Source of the DNA: Marinihelvus fidelis
GTDB lineage: Bacteria; Pseudomonadota; Gammaproteobacteria; Xanthomonadales; SZUA-36
DNA length: 64,000 nt
Assembly (NCBI RefSeq): GCF_008725655.1
Contig: NZ_VYXP01000006.1
Location: forward strand, 62,001-126,000
Direction: 5' to 3'
Part shown: one piece after another, positions 44,843 to 55,201 of the stretch
Layout of the letters: every line of letters starts with the position of its first letter
How positions within the stretch are numbered: the first letter of the stretch is position 1
Position numbers and translations under genes: made by a program
Notes under the pieces: model-generated
Told to the model about the DNA's origin: nothing
What the model saw: only the letters and a program-made list of their open reading frames with translations
Database searches by the model: none

Positions 44843-45552
44843 ACCAGGCGCGCCCTCAGCCAGTGACCGATGTCGACCAGCTCGTCCATCGACACCGAGT
44901 GAGGAATGGGGTACTGGCGCCACTCCACCGGGTAGCCCATCTCGCGCAGCTGGCGGGCCGCCGTGTCACCGGCAACAAACGGCACGACCGGGTCGGCCTG
45001 GCCGTGGGCGATAAACACGGGGGTGTCGGCGTTGGCCGGGGCGCGTTCATCGGCCAACCGGTCCGGGGCCAGCAGGTAGGCGGACAGGGACATGATGCCG
45101 GCCAGCGTGTGCGGGAACCGCAGGCCCGCGTGCAGCGCCATCGCGCCACCCTGCGAGAACCCGGCCAGGACGATGTTTCCAGATGCGATGCCGCGCGCCA
45201 TCTCGCGGTTGACCAGGGCGTCCACCAGCCGCCGGGACTGCTCGATGCCGGCCATGTCGAGGTCACGGCTGGCGGAAATGCTGACGATGTCGTACCAGGC
45301 CCGCATCGGCATGCCGCCATTGAGCGTGACCGGGCGTACCGGCGCGTGCGGAAACACGAACCGCGTGGGCGGCCCGCCGCCCAGCCCCAGCTGCGGCACG
45401 ACCGGCTCGAAATCATGTCCGTCCGCGCCCAGGCCATGCAGCCAGATGACCGCGTGCGTGGGGTTGACGCCGGTGACCACCTCGACGGTTTCCGGCAGCG
45501 TGACGCCCTGTTCCGGGGCCGCGTCCCCGGTGGCTGAAGTCGCTTCTTTCAT
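44839..45552 (-). CDS. Carboxylesterase/phospholipase family hydrolase
   Basis: The product is 237 residues from the ATG at 45552; the frame extends to 45594. The triad is Ser133 (GFSQGG), Asp187 (GQADPVV) and His218 (PHSV). The family hydrolyses carboxyl esters, including acyl-thioesters and lysophospholipids. It lies upstream of algZ on the same strand and is divergent from lptM. Confidence 0.9.
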   Translation of the reverse strand: MKEATSATGDAAPEQGVTLPETVEVVTGVNPTHAVIWLHGLGADGHDFEPVVPQLGLGGGPPTRFVFPHAPVRPVTLNGGMPMRAWYDIVSISASRDLDMAGIEQSRRLVDALVNREMARGIASGNIVLAGFSQGGAMALHAGLRFPHTLAGIMSLSAYLLAPDRLADERAPANADTPVFIAHGQADPVVPFVAGDTAARQLREMGYPVEWRQYPIPHSVSMDELVDIGHWLRARLV

Positions 45553-45600
45553 GGCGTATAGTCTACCAGTCCGCAGCATCTGCACATGGCTCATCGCCCC

Positions 45601-45795
45601 ATGAAAACCCGCTCATTCATCCTTCTCGCCGCCTGCCTGGGCCTGGCCATGCTGCTGGGTGCCTGCGGCAACAAGGGCGCGCTGTACCTGCCCGATGACC
45701 AGCCCCGCGTGGAAGGTGCCCCGCTGGAGCCGGAAGGCGACGAAGTCACCGGCCCGGACGACCAGGGCGACAGCGACGAGGATGACGACCTTTGA
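45601..45795 (+). CDS. lptM: LptM-like small outer-membrane lipoprotein
   Basis: The product is 64 residues. A type II signal peptide ends in the lipobox LLGAC, with the cysteine followed by GNKGALYLPDD, the LptM (YifL) signature. LptM helps LptD mature its disulfides. The tail is strongly acidic. The TGA stop overlaps the TTG start of dapF, as in the conserved lptM-dapF pair. Confidence 0.9.
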   Translation: MKTRSFILLAACLGLAMLLGACGNKGALYLPDDQPRVEGAPLEPEGDEVTGPDDQGDSDEDDDL

Positions 45796-46619
45796 GCGCG
45801 ACCTTTCACAAGATGCACGGCAACGGCAACGACTTCGTGCTGCTGGACCTGCGCGCGCAGGACTATGCCCTGGACAGCAACGGGGTCCGCGCCATGGCGG
45901 ATCGTCACCGTGGCGTCGGCTTCGACCAGTTGCTGGTGCTGTACCCGCCGACAACGGCCACCGCACTGGCACGCGTCGAGATCTGGAACGCCGATGGCAG
46001 CCGCGCCGAGCAGTGCGGCAACGGCATGCGCTGCATCGCCGACTACCTGCACCGCCAGGGTGAAGCCGGCGACGACCCGTTCAGCGTGGAAGGCCCAGTC
46101 GAGACCATTCACATGGCCTGGATCGAACCCGGCATGACCCGCGTCGACATGGGCCGGCCGGCCTTCGGCCCGGACGCCGTGCCCACCAACCTTGTCCCCA
46201 ACGGCGATGAATACTCGCTGGACATCGACGGCGCGACCTGCCGGTTCGGCGCGGTGTCGATGGGCAATCCACACGTGGTGATCCGCGTCGAGCACGCCGC
46301 CACCGCGCCGGTCGCCCGGCTGGGACCGGCGATCGGCCATCACCCGGCATTTCCCCGCGGCTGCAACGTCGGCTTCGCCGAGATCACCAGCCGCACGGGC
46401 ATCCGCCTGCGCGTCCACGAGCGCGGCGCCGCCGAAACCGCCGCCTGCGGCTCCGGCGCCTGCGCGGCCGTGGCCGTGCTACAGCGCGCCGGCCTTCTGG
46501 ACGACGAGGTCGAAGTGGTGCAGAACGGGGGGCGGCTTATAATAGGCCGGAATGCGGACACCGGCTCGATCTGGATGACCGGCCCGGCCGCCCATGTTTT
46601 CCAAGGAATGATTGAATGA
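45792..46619 (+). CDS. dapF: Diaminopimelate epimerase
   Basis: The product is 275 residues from a TTG start. FHKMHGNGNDFV at the N terminus excludes any later start. The catalytic cysteines are Cys75 (QCGNGMRC) and Cys219 (ACGSGAC). It makes meso-diaminopimelate for lysine and peptidoglycan. It overlaps lptM upstream and the DUF484 gene downstream by 4 bp each. Confidence 0.97.
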   Translation: MSATFHKMHGNGNDFVLLDLRAQDYALDSNGVRAMADRHRGVGFDQLLVLYPPTTATALARVEIWNADGSRAEQCGNGMRCIADYLHRQGEAGDDPFSVEGPVETIHMAWIEPGMTRVDMGRPAFGPDAVPTNLVPNGDEYSLDIDGATCRFGAVSMGNPHVVIRVEHAATAPVARLGPAIGHHPAFPRGCNVGFAEITSRTGIRLRVHERGAAETAACGSGACAAVAVLQRAGLLDDEVEVVQNGGRLIIGRNADTGSIWMTGPAAHVFQGMIE

Positions 46620-47305
46620 CCGACACCCGCCTGGACGACAACGACGTCAAGAATTTCCTGCAGGACAACCCCGGTTTCCTGGTCGACCACCCGGACCTGC
46701 TGGCGGAAATGCAGTTGCCCCACGAGAGTGGCGAGGCCGTCTCCCTGATCGAAAAGCAGGTCAACCTGCTACGCGACCAGAACCGCAAGCTGTCACGCCA
46801 GCTGAACCAGCTGATCCGCGTCGCCACCGATAACGAGGCGCTGATGGACCGGCTGCACGGCCTGACGCTGGAGCTGATCCTGGTCGAAGACACCGGCGCC
46901 TTCTTCGACCGGCTGGCCGAGGTGCTGCTGGAAGAATTCGACGCCGACATCCTGAACATCTCGCTGTTCGAGCGCGAGATCAAGGCGTCCGACAGCACAC
47001 CGCTGTTCAACTACGACCGCGACGACCCGGAACTGAAGCCGTTCGCCGGCCACCTGGAAAAGGGCAAGACCGTCTGCGGGCGCCTGAACAAGGGCAAGCT
47101 GGAGTTCCTGTTCCGCAGCCGTGCGCAGTGGGTGCAGTCCTCGGCACTGGTGCCGCTGGGCGATGCCGGCATGATGGCCATCGGCAGCAGCGACCCGGCA
47201 CGCTTCTACCCCGGCATGGGCACGCTGTTCCTGGACCTGCTGGCCCGGGTCATCGTCCGCAAACTGGAACTCACCGCGCCGGAGCAACAACGGCGCAGCG
47301 CCTGA
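46616..47305 (+). CDS. DUF484 family protein (GAF-like)
   Basis: The product is 229 residues. The N terminus VKNFLQDNPGFLVDHPDLLAEM in pieces and a coiled-coil region (about 45-70) precede a GAF-like domain. Function is unknown; the gene lies almost always between dapF and xerC in gammaproteobacteria, as here. Confidence 0.92.
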   Translation: MTDTRLDDNDVKNFLQDNPGFLVDHPDLLAEMQLPHESGEAVSLIEKQVNLLRDQNRKLSRQLNQLIRVATDNEALMDRLHGLTLELILVEDTGAFFDRLAEVLLEEFDADILNISLFEREIKASDSTPLFNYDRDDPELKPFAGHLEKGKTVCGRLNKGKLEFLFRSRAQWVQSSALVPLGDAGMMAIGSSDPARFYPGMGTLFLDLLARVIVRKLELTAPEQQRRSA

Positions 47306-47308
47306 ACC

Positions 47309-48211
47309 GTGAACCTGGCTGACGACGTCCGCCGGTTCATCGATCACCTGGCCAACGAGCGCGGCCTGTCACCCCGCACAGTGACGGCCTACCAGCGCGA
47401 CCTCGATTCATTCGTCACGGTCATGGCCGAGCAGCAGGTCGAGGTCGCCGGCGCCGTCACCGAGCACCATGTCCGCGCACTGGTCGCGCGCCGCCATCGG
47501 CAGGGCCTGGGCGGCCGCTCGATCCAGCGACTGCTGTCCTCCGTGCGAACGTTCTACCGTTACCTGATGCGCGAGGGCCGCGCAAGCCTGAACCCCGCCA
47601 CCGGGGTGCGCGCGCCAAAGTCCCCGCGCAAACTGCCGGAAACGCTGGACCCCGAGGCCATTGACGCCCTGCTCGCGTTCAAGGCCGATACCCCCATCGC
47701 GATTCGCGACAAGGCCATCATGGAACTGTTCTACTCCTCCGGCCTGCGCCTGTCCGAACTGGCCGGACTGACCTGGGACCGGCTCGACCTGTCCTCGGGG
47801 CTGGTAACCGTCACCGGCAAGGGCAACCGCCAGCGCATGGTGCCGCTGGGCACCAAGGCCGCCGATGCACTCACCCACTGGCGCAAGGCCCGCGCGGCGA
47901 TCGCGCCCTTCGAGGAGCCGCACGTCTTCGTCAGCCAGCACGGCAAGCCGATTTCCGTGCGCAACATCCAGGACCGCATCCGCTACTGGGCGCGGCACCA
48001 GGGCCTGCCCCGGCACGTTCACCCCCACCTGCTCCGCCACAGCTTCGCCAGCCACGTCCTCGAATCCTCCGGCGACCTGCGCGCCGTGCAGGAAATGCTC
48101 GGCCACGCCGACATCTCCACAACGCAGATCTACACGCACCTGGATTTCCAGCACCTGGCCGAGGTGTATGACAAGGCGCACCCACGGGCGCGGAAGAAGG
48201 GTGACGCGTGA
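47309..48211 (+). CDS. xerC: Tyrosine recombinase XerC
   Basis: The product is 300 residues from a GTG start. A SAM-like core-binding domain (1-90) precedes the catalytic domain with Arg147, Lys171, His240, Arg243, His266 and the nucleophile Tyr275 (TQIYTHLD). Context with dapF and DUF484 identifies XerC rather than XerD. It resolves chromosome dimers at dif with XerD and FtsK. Its last two residues and the TGA stop are made of heptad units. Confidence 0.96.
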   Translation: MNLADDVRRFIDHLANERGLSPRTVTAYQRDLDSFVTVMAEQQVEVAGAVTEHHVRALVARRHRQGLGGRSIQRLLSSVRTFYRYLMREGRASLNPATGVRAPKSPRKLPETLDPEAIDALLAFKADTPIAIRDKAIMELFYSSGLRLSELAGLTWDRLDLSSGLVTVTGKGNRQRMVPLGTKAADALTHWRKARAAIAPFEEPHVFVSQHGKPISVRNIQDRIRYWARHQGLPRHVHPHLLRHSFASHVLESSGDLRAVQEMLGHADISTTQIYTHLDFQHLAEVYDKAHPRARKKGDA

Positions 48212-48221
48212 CGCGTGACGC
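48201..48221 (+). repeat. Heptad array G, 3 units, at the xerC stop
   Basis: Three GTGACGC units run in a row; the xerC TGA is in the second. The sequence then reads GAAAAGCTTACTCG, similar in its first bases to the GAAAGGCTC that follows array A. Confidence 0.8.
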
Positions 48222-48282
48222 GAAAAGCTTACTCGATGTCGTGTTTGAGGGTGGGCCAGCCAGTGGCGATGCCGTTTAGGCG

Positions 48283-50991
48283 CTACGGCGCTTCGATGGG
48301 GCAGCCTGCGTCAACACCGTCGAGGCCTGCCAGTCGGGTCAGCTCAAGTGTCTGTTCGCCATCCTCGCCGTCCAGCGTCGCGATTGCCGTGGTGCAATTT
48401 TCGAACTCGATGCTGAGCGTTCCCCAGGGAATCGTACTGATCCCGGCGGGGTCGAATCCGCCAAACTGCCCACCCGTCGAGTAGCTCATTGCCACGTCAA
48501 TGGGCGCGGAAAAATCCAGCGCAGTACGGATGTGCCCGATCAACCAGCGTTGCCGCCCGTCATTCGAAAACCCATAGAAACTAACAACCATTTCATTCTC
48601 GTTGACGGCGTGAAGCACGATACCCTGCCCCGAAGTAGCGGGGTCAAACCAGGTGCCCGTCACACCGGCGATGGCAGCCGATGGCGCGATCCTGCCCTGG
48701 CATGCCAGCCCCTCCAGGCCGAGCAACTTGACCAGCTGCAACGTCTGCGTTCCGGATTTTCCTTCCAGGGTCGCCGTTGCCGTGGAGCAGTCATGAAACT
48801 CGATATCCAGCGTCCCCCAGGATTCCTGTTCAACGGATCCGGGGTCAAATGCTCCAAAACGCCCACCCTGGGCGACTTCCAGCGTCACCTTGCCACGCCG
48901 GTAAGGCGCCACGTCATCGCCCGCAACCCCAATTAGCCAAAGTGGCTGGCCATCGTCTTCGAAGCCATAAAAACTGATCACGCTGGAGCGGTCGTTCCAG
49001 CGGTGCATCACAAACCCCTGCCCCGATGTCGCCGGGTCGTACCAGGTGCCCGTCATGTCTGAGGCGACGGGTACCTCGAGCTTTTGCCCGTAATGCCAAC
49101 GGTAAAGACTGGATGACCCATCGTGATGGCGGGTGTTCATGTACAACGCGCCGCGGTGTTCAAACGGCCGACCCATGACCTCGCTCACTTTTCGCCCGAT
49201 GGCCGTCTCGAACATCCCGAAACGATCGAACTGCCAGCCCCACAATTGGTACGGACTGCCCGGCACGTAGTCTCTCATCAATACGGAGGCTGTGCCCTGC
49301 CCGATTCTGTGGTCATTATAGGAAACTGTGAGCTCCCCACCCTCGGCGCCAGACGGCCACCCGGCATCCAGCGGTACTGCGACATCATGATCAAGCGCGA
49401 AAATTTCAGTCCCCGAATACCCCAGGGTATGGTGTGCCGCCGTAAATAGCCTGATTTTATCGAGGCGCGAGTTTCGCTCTTCGATATCCACCGGAATAAC
49501 AGAACTGCTTGTGGCGGACACCCGGACCACCAGCGGCGGCGGAGACGTCGGCGACACCTCGGCCCCGATTTCAAACGCTGAAAGGGACAGGTATACGGAT
49601 TGACCGGCCTCATCAGGCACCCATGGCTTTGATGCGAGGTCAAGCCGCGGCATTCGTGTCAGGAAATCCGGAGTCTCGCCTTCATGCTCAAGACGCGTGA
49701 CGGTTTGACCATCTGTCCGGTAGAAATTGGTCGACCTGAAGGATGCTGGCAATCCCGGAACCTGGCCATGAATCTCGAACAGTAACGCCCCATCCAGCTG
49801 GATCTGGACACGACAGCAATCCGTCCCCACCGGCTGGTTGACCAGGCTGCCAACCGGAACCCACGCCCCATCCCTGAGCAGGTGAATCGCGTGCCCGGTC
49901 TCGGTGAACGCGTTGTGCAGATTCAACGTGACGCCATTGTCCAGCGACACCAGGAAATGGTCCTGCATCAGTTCGACGCTACCGGTATCCTCGGGGCGCA
50001 GGGTCTCGCCATCGGTTGACCAGAGCCGGTAGGTGGTGCCCGAGTCGGTGGATAATTCCACGATGAAGTACATTCTTCCGCCGTGAGCGGCATGCCCATC
50101 GGGGAACCACCCATGGCGCGAACCACGGATGTCAGGCGTGCTCAGGCCAGCGGTTTCACCGACCTGCGAGAAGTCATGAAACAGCTCGGCATTCCCACCC
50201 TGCGCTCGCCACAGGGCATTGCCATGGATGCCGTCATCAGCCCAGAAATAGAGCCAGCCCGAAAACTCGAAAGCCCGCCTCATGTCAGCGCCGGAACTGG
50301 CAGGCCCCGCATTGATGTCGCTGACGAATTCAACCTGCTCGCCCCGAAGCCGCCAGAGCTCATTACCCTGCGCCTCGGTTTGCCCAAGAAAGTACCGCCA
50401 GTCACCGAGCCTGCCGGCTCTCAGGCTGTAAATCCAGCCGTCCTCGTGTCCAGCGGAAATCGCCAGGCCCTCTACTGCCTCGCTTGTGACACCATCAGTC
50501 CGCCACAACTGCCGTTGGCCTTCGCCAACATCCGCGACGAAATAGTAGACGTCACCATTGGCAAACCCTGTAAACCAGGTGTCCGCATTGAATGCACCGG
50601 CAACACCGGGATTGGCATCGGTCAAGCGCCTGAGTGGATCATCGGGTCCTTCAGCAACATACAGCTCGCAGCCGTAAGCCAGTGTATAACCGGTCAACAG
50701 TAGCCGGTCGCCCCATGGCCGAAACATGTTGCAGCCCTCGCGGGTTTCATAGTCAACCCGCGCAGGTAACAACGCTTCGAGAACGAAATTCTCGTGCTTC
50801 TGCGGTGTGCAAAAATCACCGACACCGTTCCCGTCCATGTCTTCCTGGCCCGGGTTATAGACGCCAGGGCAGTTGTCGCGCCCATCGGACACACCATCGC
50901 TGTCCTGGTCTTCGGAACTGGCGTGCACCAGTGCCGTCATGGCAAACAAAACAATGGGTAACGTTATTCTTATCATTTGACTGGCCTTCAT
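48283..50991 (-). CDS. Large exported protein with TSP3-like calcium repeat and two WYDP domains
   Basis: The product is 902 residues with a signal peptide (about 1-24). Just after it, DQDSDGVSDGRDNCPG and DMDGNGVGDFC form a thrombospondin-type-3 calcium-binding stretch. A long central region (about 70-640) has repeated ELYVAEG, QLWRTDG and ELWRLRG strands that suggest a beta-propeller. Residues 648-778 and 779-902 are two copies of the WYDP domain (GTWYDPATSGQGF, GTWFDPATSGQGI). It is probably secreted or surface-located. Function unknown. It lies alone between xerC and a membrane protein gene. Confidence 0.82.
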   Translation of the reverse strand: MKASQMIRITLPIVLFAMTALVHASSEDQDSDGVSDGRDNCPGVYNPGQEDMDGNGVGDFCTPQKHENFVLEALLPARVDYETREGCNMFRPWGDRLLLTGYTLAYGCELYVAEGPDDPLRRLTDANPGVAGAFNADTWFTGFANGDVYYFVADVGEGQRQLWRTDGVTSEAVEGLAISAGHEDGWIYSLRAGRLGDWRYFLGQTEAQGNELWRLRGEQVEFVSDINAGPASSGADMRRAFEFSGWLYFWADDGIHGNALWRAQGGNAELFHDFSQVGETAGLSTPDIRGSRHGWFPDGHAAHGGRMYFIVELSTDSGTTYRLWSTDGETLRPEDTGSVELMQDHFLVSLDNGVTLNLHNAFTETGHAIHLLRDGAWVPVGSLVNQPVGTDCCRVQIQLDGALLFEIHGQVPGLPASFRSTNFYRTDGQTVTRLEHEGETPDFLTRMPRLDLASKPWVPDEAGQSVYLSLSAFEIGAEVSPTSPPPLVVRVSATSSSVIPVDIEERNSRLDKIRLFTAAHHTLGYSGTEIFALDHDVAVPLDAGWPSGAEGGELTVSYNDHRIGQGTASVLMRDYVPGSPYQLWGWQFDRFGMFETAIGRKVSEVMGRPFEHRGALYMNTRHHDGSSSLYRWHYGQKLEVPVASDMTGTWYDPATSGQGFVMHRWNDRSSVISFYGFEDDGQPLWLIGVAGDDVAPYRRGKVTLEVAQGGRFGAFDPGSVEQESWGTLDIEFHDCSTATATLEGKSGTQTLQLVKLLGLEGLACQGRIAPSAAIAGVTGTWFDPATSGQGIVLHAVNENEMVVSFYGFSNDGRQRWLIGHIRTALDFSAPIDVAMSYSTGGQFGGFDPAGISTIPWGTLSIEFENCTTAIATLDGEDGEQTLELTRLAGLDGVDAGCPIEAP

Positions 50992-51036
50992 CCCTGAGCC
51001 TTTAACGCAGCACTGCGCCTAACTGTTCTCAACAAA

Positions 51037-51621
51037 CTAATCCCCGGTTTTGCTCTCTTGATCGCTGTCCTGATCGCGCCGCAGCACCGGCCAGCCGGCG
51101 GCGATCCCGTGGCCGATGACTTTCAGGCCCAGCCAGTAGCCGGCCCAGCCGACCAGGAACCAGACCCAAAGGTGAGCGGTGTTCGAGTTGGAGATCCAGT
51201 ACACCGGCCAGGTGACCGCGGCCACGAAATTCATGATGGATTCGATGAAGAAACTGATGATGGCCTGGATGATGCCGCCGATATCAAACGTGAAAACGGC
51301 TTTCAGGGCGACCAGGAAGTCCAGCGCGTCGCTCCATTCTATCCGTAACCAGGTGTACAGCGCGACCATGCCGTAGAACCCACCGCCCATCTTGGCCCAC
51401 TGGCCATGCAGGCCTTTTTCCTGCGGCAGTTTCTCGCCGTCTTTCTTGGCCTGCTTGCGCTGCTTGTCGAAGGCCTCGATCTGCTTGGCCAGCCCACCCA
51501 CTTCTTCCAGGCCATCAAACCGTCCGCCACGAACGCCCCAGCCCACGACGAACACGGTCAACGCCGCCACCGGCAACCCCAGCATGACAATCGACCGGAC
51601 CAACTCCCCCACAAACCCCAC
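51037..51621 (-). CDS. Hypothetical membrane protein
   Basis: The product is 194 residues. An N-terminal span (about 8-29), a charged coiled-coil-like stretch (about 42-70) rich in Lys and Gln, and three or more later hydrophobic segments (about 85-165) are visible; the C terminus is acidic. I do not recognise a family. It is divergent from hslV, with the heptad units and inverted-repeat element II in the gap between. Confidence 0.65.
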   Translation of the reverse strand: MGFVGELVRSIVMLGLPVAALTVFVVGWGVRGGRFDGLEEVGGLAKQIEAFDKQRKQAKKDGEKLPQEKGLHGQWAKMGGGFYGMVALYTWLRIEWSDALDFLVALKAVFTFDIGGIIQAIISFFIESIMNFVAAVTWPVYWISNSNTAHLWVWFLVGWAGYWLGLKVIGHGIAAGWPVLRRDQDSDQESKTGD

Positions 51622-51664
51622 GGCCTTCCCTCAACACCACTCACCAACACGCATCATAACAACG

Positions 51665-51678
51665 GTGACGCGTGACGG
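51665..51678 (+). repeat. Heptad units H, 2 units, before inverted-repeat element II
   Basis: GTGACGC and GTGACGG follow each other directly before element II. Unlike the other arrays, no gene ends here; the neighbouring gene starts at 51621 on the other strand. The link with element II parallels array A and element I. Confidence 0.65.
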
Positions 51679-51693
51679 GAGCAGCTTCGCCTT

Positions 51694-51801
51694 GTGGTGC
51701 CGGCCTGGCAAGCACCGGGGCCTTCGGCGGCAAGGATGCCGCCGATGAGCGATCCATGGACGGACTTGAGCGAGCCCCGGGGGTTGCCAGGCCGGCACCA
51801 C
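51694..51801. repeat. Inverted-repeat element II with a 54-nt conserved apex
   Basis: Arms of 27 bp (51694-51720 and 51775-51801) pair with two mismatches and enclose a 54-nt apex (51721-51774). The apex matches element I at 48 of 54 positions and has the same length; the arms do not resemble those of element I. It lies 75 bp upstream of the hslV start and could be in its 5' leader. Confidence 0.82.
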
Positions 51802-51876
51802 ACCACGCGAGCGGCTTGCGTTGCGGCCTCACCCGCCCCATGTATTGCTTCACGAAACACAAGCGGAGACGCACAC

Positions 51877-52419
51877 GTGGAACAGTATCGGGGCACCACC
51901 ATTTGCTCCGTCCGCCGCGGTAACACCGTGGTCATGGGCGGCGACGGCCAGGTCACACTGGGCAATACCGTCATGAAACATAACGCGCGCAAGGTGCGGC
52001 GCCTGTACAAGGGCCAGGTGCTGGCCGGGTTCGCCGGCGCCACGGCCGATGCCTTCACGCTGTTCGAGCGCTTCGAGGGCAAGCTGGAAAAGCATTCCGG
52101 CCACCTGGTGCGCGCCGCCGTCGAAATGGCGAAGGACTGGCGCACCGACCGCATGCTGCGCCGCCTGGAAGCGCTGCTGGCCATCGCCGACGCCAACGAC
52201 TCATTGCTGATTTCCGGCAACGGTGATGTGATCGAGCCGGAAAACGGCCTGATCGCCATCGGTTCCGGCGGCCCGTTCGCGCAGTCGGCCGCTATGGCGC
52301 TGCTGGCGGAAACCGAACTGGGCGCGGAAGCCATCGTGCGACGCTCGCTGGGCATCGCCGCGGACATCTGCATTTACACCAACGACAACATCATTATCGA
52401 GACGCTGGAGACCGACTGA
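51877..52419 (+). CDS. hslV: HslV, ATP-dependent protease peptidase subunit
   Basis: The product is 180 residues from a GTG with GGAG 9 bases upstream. The start [14 protein letters not shown] places the catalytic N-terminal threonine after a short propeptide. The Lys-Arg region [22 protein letters not shown] is conserved in pieces. It forms the peptidase core of HslVU. It overlaps nothing; hslU starts one base after its stop. Confidence 0.97.
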   Translation: MEQYRGTTICSVRRGNTVVMGGDGQVTLGNTVMKHNARKVRRLYKGQVLAGFAGATADAFTLFERFEGKLEKHSGHLVRAAVEMAKDWRTDRMLRRLEALLAIADANDSLLISGNGDVIEPENGLIAIGSGGPFAQSAAMALLAETELGAEAIVRRSLGIAADICIYTNDNIIIETLETD

Positions 52420-52420
52420 C

Positions 52421-53758
52421 ATGTCCCAGATGACGCCCCGTGAAATCGTCCAGGAGCTGGACCGCCACATCATCAGCCAGCAGGACGCCAAGCGCGCCGT
52501 GGCCATCGCCCTGCGCAACCGCTGGCGGCGAATGCAGGTGGACGAGGCCCTGCGCAACGAGATCACCCCCAAGAACATCCTGATGATCGGCCCGACGGGT
52601 GTCGGAAAGACCGAGATCGCCCGCCGCCTGGCGCAGCTGGCCAACGCGCCGTTCATCAAGGTCGAAGCCACCAAGTTCACCGAGGTGGGCTACGTCGGCA
52701 AGGATGTCGAAGCCATCATCCGTGACCTGGTCGACATGTCCTACAAGATGACCCGCGAGCAGGCCATGGGCCGCGTGCAGTCACGCGCCGAAGATGCCGC
52801 GCGTGAACGCATCCTGGACATCCTGCTGCCCAAGCGCCAGGGCGTCGGCTTTGCCAACGAGCCGACCGAGGACACCGAATCCGATTCCGCCACGCGACAG
52901 AAATTCCGCCGCAAGCTGCTGGACGGCGAGCTCGACGACAAGGAGATCGAGTTCGAAGTGTCGGCGCAGATGGGCGTGGAGATCATGACGCCGCCGGGCA
53001 TGGAGGAAATGGCCAGCCAGCTGCAGAACATGTTCCAGTCCATGGGCAACCAGAAGAAGCAGTCGCGCAAGATGAAGATCGCCGACGCGCTGCCGCTGCT
53101 GATCGAGGAAGAATCAGCCCGCCTGGTCAACGACGAAGAGATCAAGCAGCTGGCACTCGAGAACGCCGAGCAGAACGGCATCGTCTTTATCGACGAGCTC
53201 GACAAGGTAGCCAAGCGTTCGGAGTATGCCGGCGCGGATGTCAGCCGCGAGGGCGTTCAGCGCGACCTGCTGCCGCTGGTCGAGGGCTGCACCGTGTCCA
53301 CGCGCTACGGCATGATCAAGACCGACCACATGCTGTTTATCGCCAGCGGCGCGTTCCACCTGGCCAAGCCGTCTGACCTGATCCCGGAACTGCAGGGCCG
53401 CCTGCCCATCCGCGTTGAACTGCGCGCGCTGGATGCCGACGACTTCACCCGCATCCTGACCGAGCCGGACGCGTCGCTGACGCAGCAGTACCGTGCGCTG
53501 ATGGATACCGAGGGCGTGAACCTGGAATTCTCCGACGATGCCGTGCGCCGCATTGCCGAGATCGCATTCCGCGTGAACGAGACCACGGAAAACATCGGCG
53601 CCCGCCGGCTGCACACCGTCATGGAGCGGCTGCTGGACGTGATTTCCTACGAGGCGCCGGATCGCTCGGGCGAAAAGATCGTGCTGGACGCGGCCTATGT
53701 TGACGAACACCTGGACGCACTGGCCGGCAACGAAGACCTCAGCCGTTACATCCTCTGA
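52421..53758 (+). CDS. hslU: HslU, ATPase subunit of HslVU
   Basis: The product is 445 residues. Walker [16 protein letters not shown] is near residue 55-70, Walker [10 protein letters not shown] near 250, and the I domain (about 110-240) lies between. The C-terminal NEDLSRYIL is the segment that activates HslV. It unfolds substrates for HslV. Confidence 0.98.
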   Translation: MSQMTPREIVQELDRHIISQQDAKRAVAIALRNRWRRMQVDEALRNEITPKNILMIGPTGVGKTEIARRLAQLANAPFIKVEATKFTEVGYVGKDVEAIIRDLVDMSYKMTREQAMGRVQSRAEDAARERILDILLPKRQGVGFANEPTEDTESDSATRQKFRRKLLDGELDDKEIEFEVSAQMGVEIMTPPGMEEMASQLQNMFQSMGNQKKQSRKMKIADALPLLIEEESARLVNDEEIKQLALENAEQNGIVFIDELDKVAKRSEYAGADVSREGVQRDLLPLVEGCTVSTRYGMIKTDHMLFIASGAFHLAKPSDLIPELQGRLPIRVELRALDADDFTRILTEPDASLTQQYRALMDTEGVNLEFSDDAVRRIAEIAFRVNETTENIGARRLHTVMERLLDVISYEAPDRSGEKIVLDAAYVDEHLDALAGNEDLSRYIL

Positions 53759-53829
53759 GCCGGTGACGCACGTCCCGCAGGGCGCACGTCAGGCCTTACA
53801 ATAGCCGGCAGACAGCAGGAACAAATCTT

Positions 53830-54591
53830 ATGCCGACTGACGAACAGCAAGGCGAGACCACGCACTTCGGATTCAGCGAAGTGCCCACGGGGCAGAAGAC
53901 CCGGATGGTACGGGGCGTTTTCGACTCCGTAGCCGGCAATTACGACATCATGAACGACGTGATGTCGATGGGCGTTCACCGCCTGTGGAAACGCCACTTC
54001 GTCGACACCAGCGGCATCAACCCGGGTGACCGGGTGCTGGACCTGGCCGGCGGTACAGGCGACATCGCCGCCCTGCTCAGCAAGCGCGTGGGTGGCACCG
54101 GCCAGGTGGTGCTCAGCGACATCAACGAATCGATGGTGGGCGTCGGCCGCCGGCGCCTGGATGACCGCGGGATCGTGGCGAATGTCCGCTACGCGCTGGC
54201 CAACGCCGAAAGCCTGCCGTTCGCGTCGAAGTCCTTTGACGCCGTGACCATGGCGTTTGGCCTGCGCAACGTCACCGACAAGGATGCCGCGCTGCGCGAA
54301 ATGCGCCGTGTGCTGCGGCCCGGCGGGCGGGTTCACATCCTGGAGTTCTCCGAGGTGCGCGCCGAGCCACTGAAGAAGTTCTACGACACCTACTCGTTCA
54401 GCTTTCTGCCCATGATGGGCAAACTGGTGGCCGGCGACGCCGACAGCTACCAGTACCTGGCCGAGAGCATCCGCAAACACCCGCCGCAGCGCGAACTGGC
54501 GCAGATGATGGAAAACGCCGGCCTGGGCGCGGTCACCTACCGCAACATGACCGGCGGCATCGTCGCCATTCACCGGGGGCGCCGTGACTGA
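53830..54591 (+). CDS. ubiE: Ubiquinone/menaquinone methyltransferase UbiE
   Basis: The product is 253 residues. The SAM-binding segment [12 protein letters not shown] and the UbiE motifs [17 protein letters not shown] and FGLRNVTDK are clear. It performs the C-methylation step of ubiquinone synthesis. It heads the ubiE-ubiJ-ubiB operon. Confidence 0.97.
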   Translation: MPTDEQQGETTHFGFSEVPTGQKTRMVRGVFDSVAGNYDIMNDVMSMGVHRLWKRHFVDTSGINPGDRVLDLAGGTGDIAALLSKRVGGTGQVVLSDINESMVGVGRRRLDDRGIVANVRYALANAESLPFASKSFDAVTMAFGLRNVTDKDAALREMRRVLRPGGRVHILEFSEVRAEPLKKFYDTYSFSFLPMMGKLVAGDADSYQYLAESIRKHPPQRELAQMMENAGLGAVTYRNMTGGIVAIHRGRRD

Positions 54592-55201
54592 CTACCGCAC
54601 ACCCCTGCCAGCCATGCTGGCCGCGCTGGTCGAGTCAGGCCTGAACCAGGCCATCGGCATGGACCCCACCGGCCAGGAACGGCTGCGCCGGCTGGATGGC
54701 CGACTGCTGGCGGTGGTCCTGGACGGCCTGGGCATCACGCTGTACCTGGGCTTCGAATATGGCGCCGTCAATGTCGGCCTGGACGCCGAAAGAGACCCCG
54801 ACACCACCGTCACCGGCACGCCTTCCGCGCTGTTTTCGATGGCCGGTGGCGAGCGCTGGGGCCTGCCCGGCTCGGGTGTGACCATCGCCGGCGACGCCGG
54901 CCTGGCGCGCGACCTGGGCGAGTTTTTCCGCCAGCTCGATATCAACTGGGAGGCCCCCCTGGCCTCGTTCCTGGGCGACACCCTGGGCTTCCAGATCGCC
55001 TCCGGGCTCCGGCGCGGTTCGGCCGCGGCCAGGCAGGCCGCAAGCGGTGCCGCGGAGCAGGCCGGTCACTACCTGCGCGAGGAATCCGGCCTGGTGGTCG
55101 ATCGCGCGGCGCTGGGCGAGTTCACCGACGCCGTTGACGACCTGCGCGATGGCGTCGGCCGCCTGTCCGCGCGATTGCGGCGCATGGAGCAGGCCACGTG
55201 A
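54584..55201 (+). CDS. ubiJ: Ubiquinone biosynthesis accessory factor UbiJ
   Basis: The product is 205 residues from a GTG, overlapping ubiE by 8 bp. An SCP2-like lipid-binding domain occupies about 15-115 ([17 protein letters not shown]), followed by a helical C terminus. UbiJ is the lipid-binding scaffold of the soluble Ubi complex. Identity rests on fold features and on the ubiE-ubiJ-ubiB order. Confidence 0.93.
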   Translation: MTDYRTPLPAMLAALVESGLNQAIGMDPTGQERLRRLDGRLLAVVLDGLGITLYLGFEYGAVNVGLDAERDPDTTVTGTPSALFSMAGGERWGLPGSGVTIAGDAGLARDLGEFFRQLDINWEAPLASFLGDTLGFQIASGLRRGSAAARQAASGAAEQAGHYLREESGLVVDRAALGEFTDAVDDLRDGVGRLSARLRRMEQAT

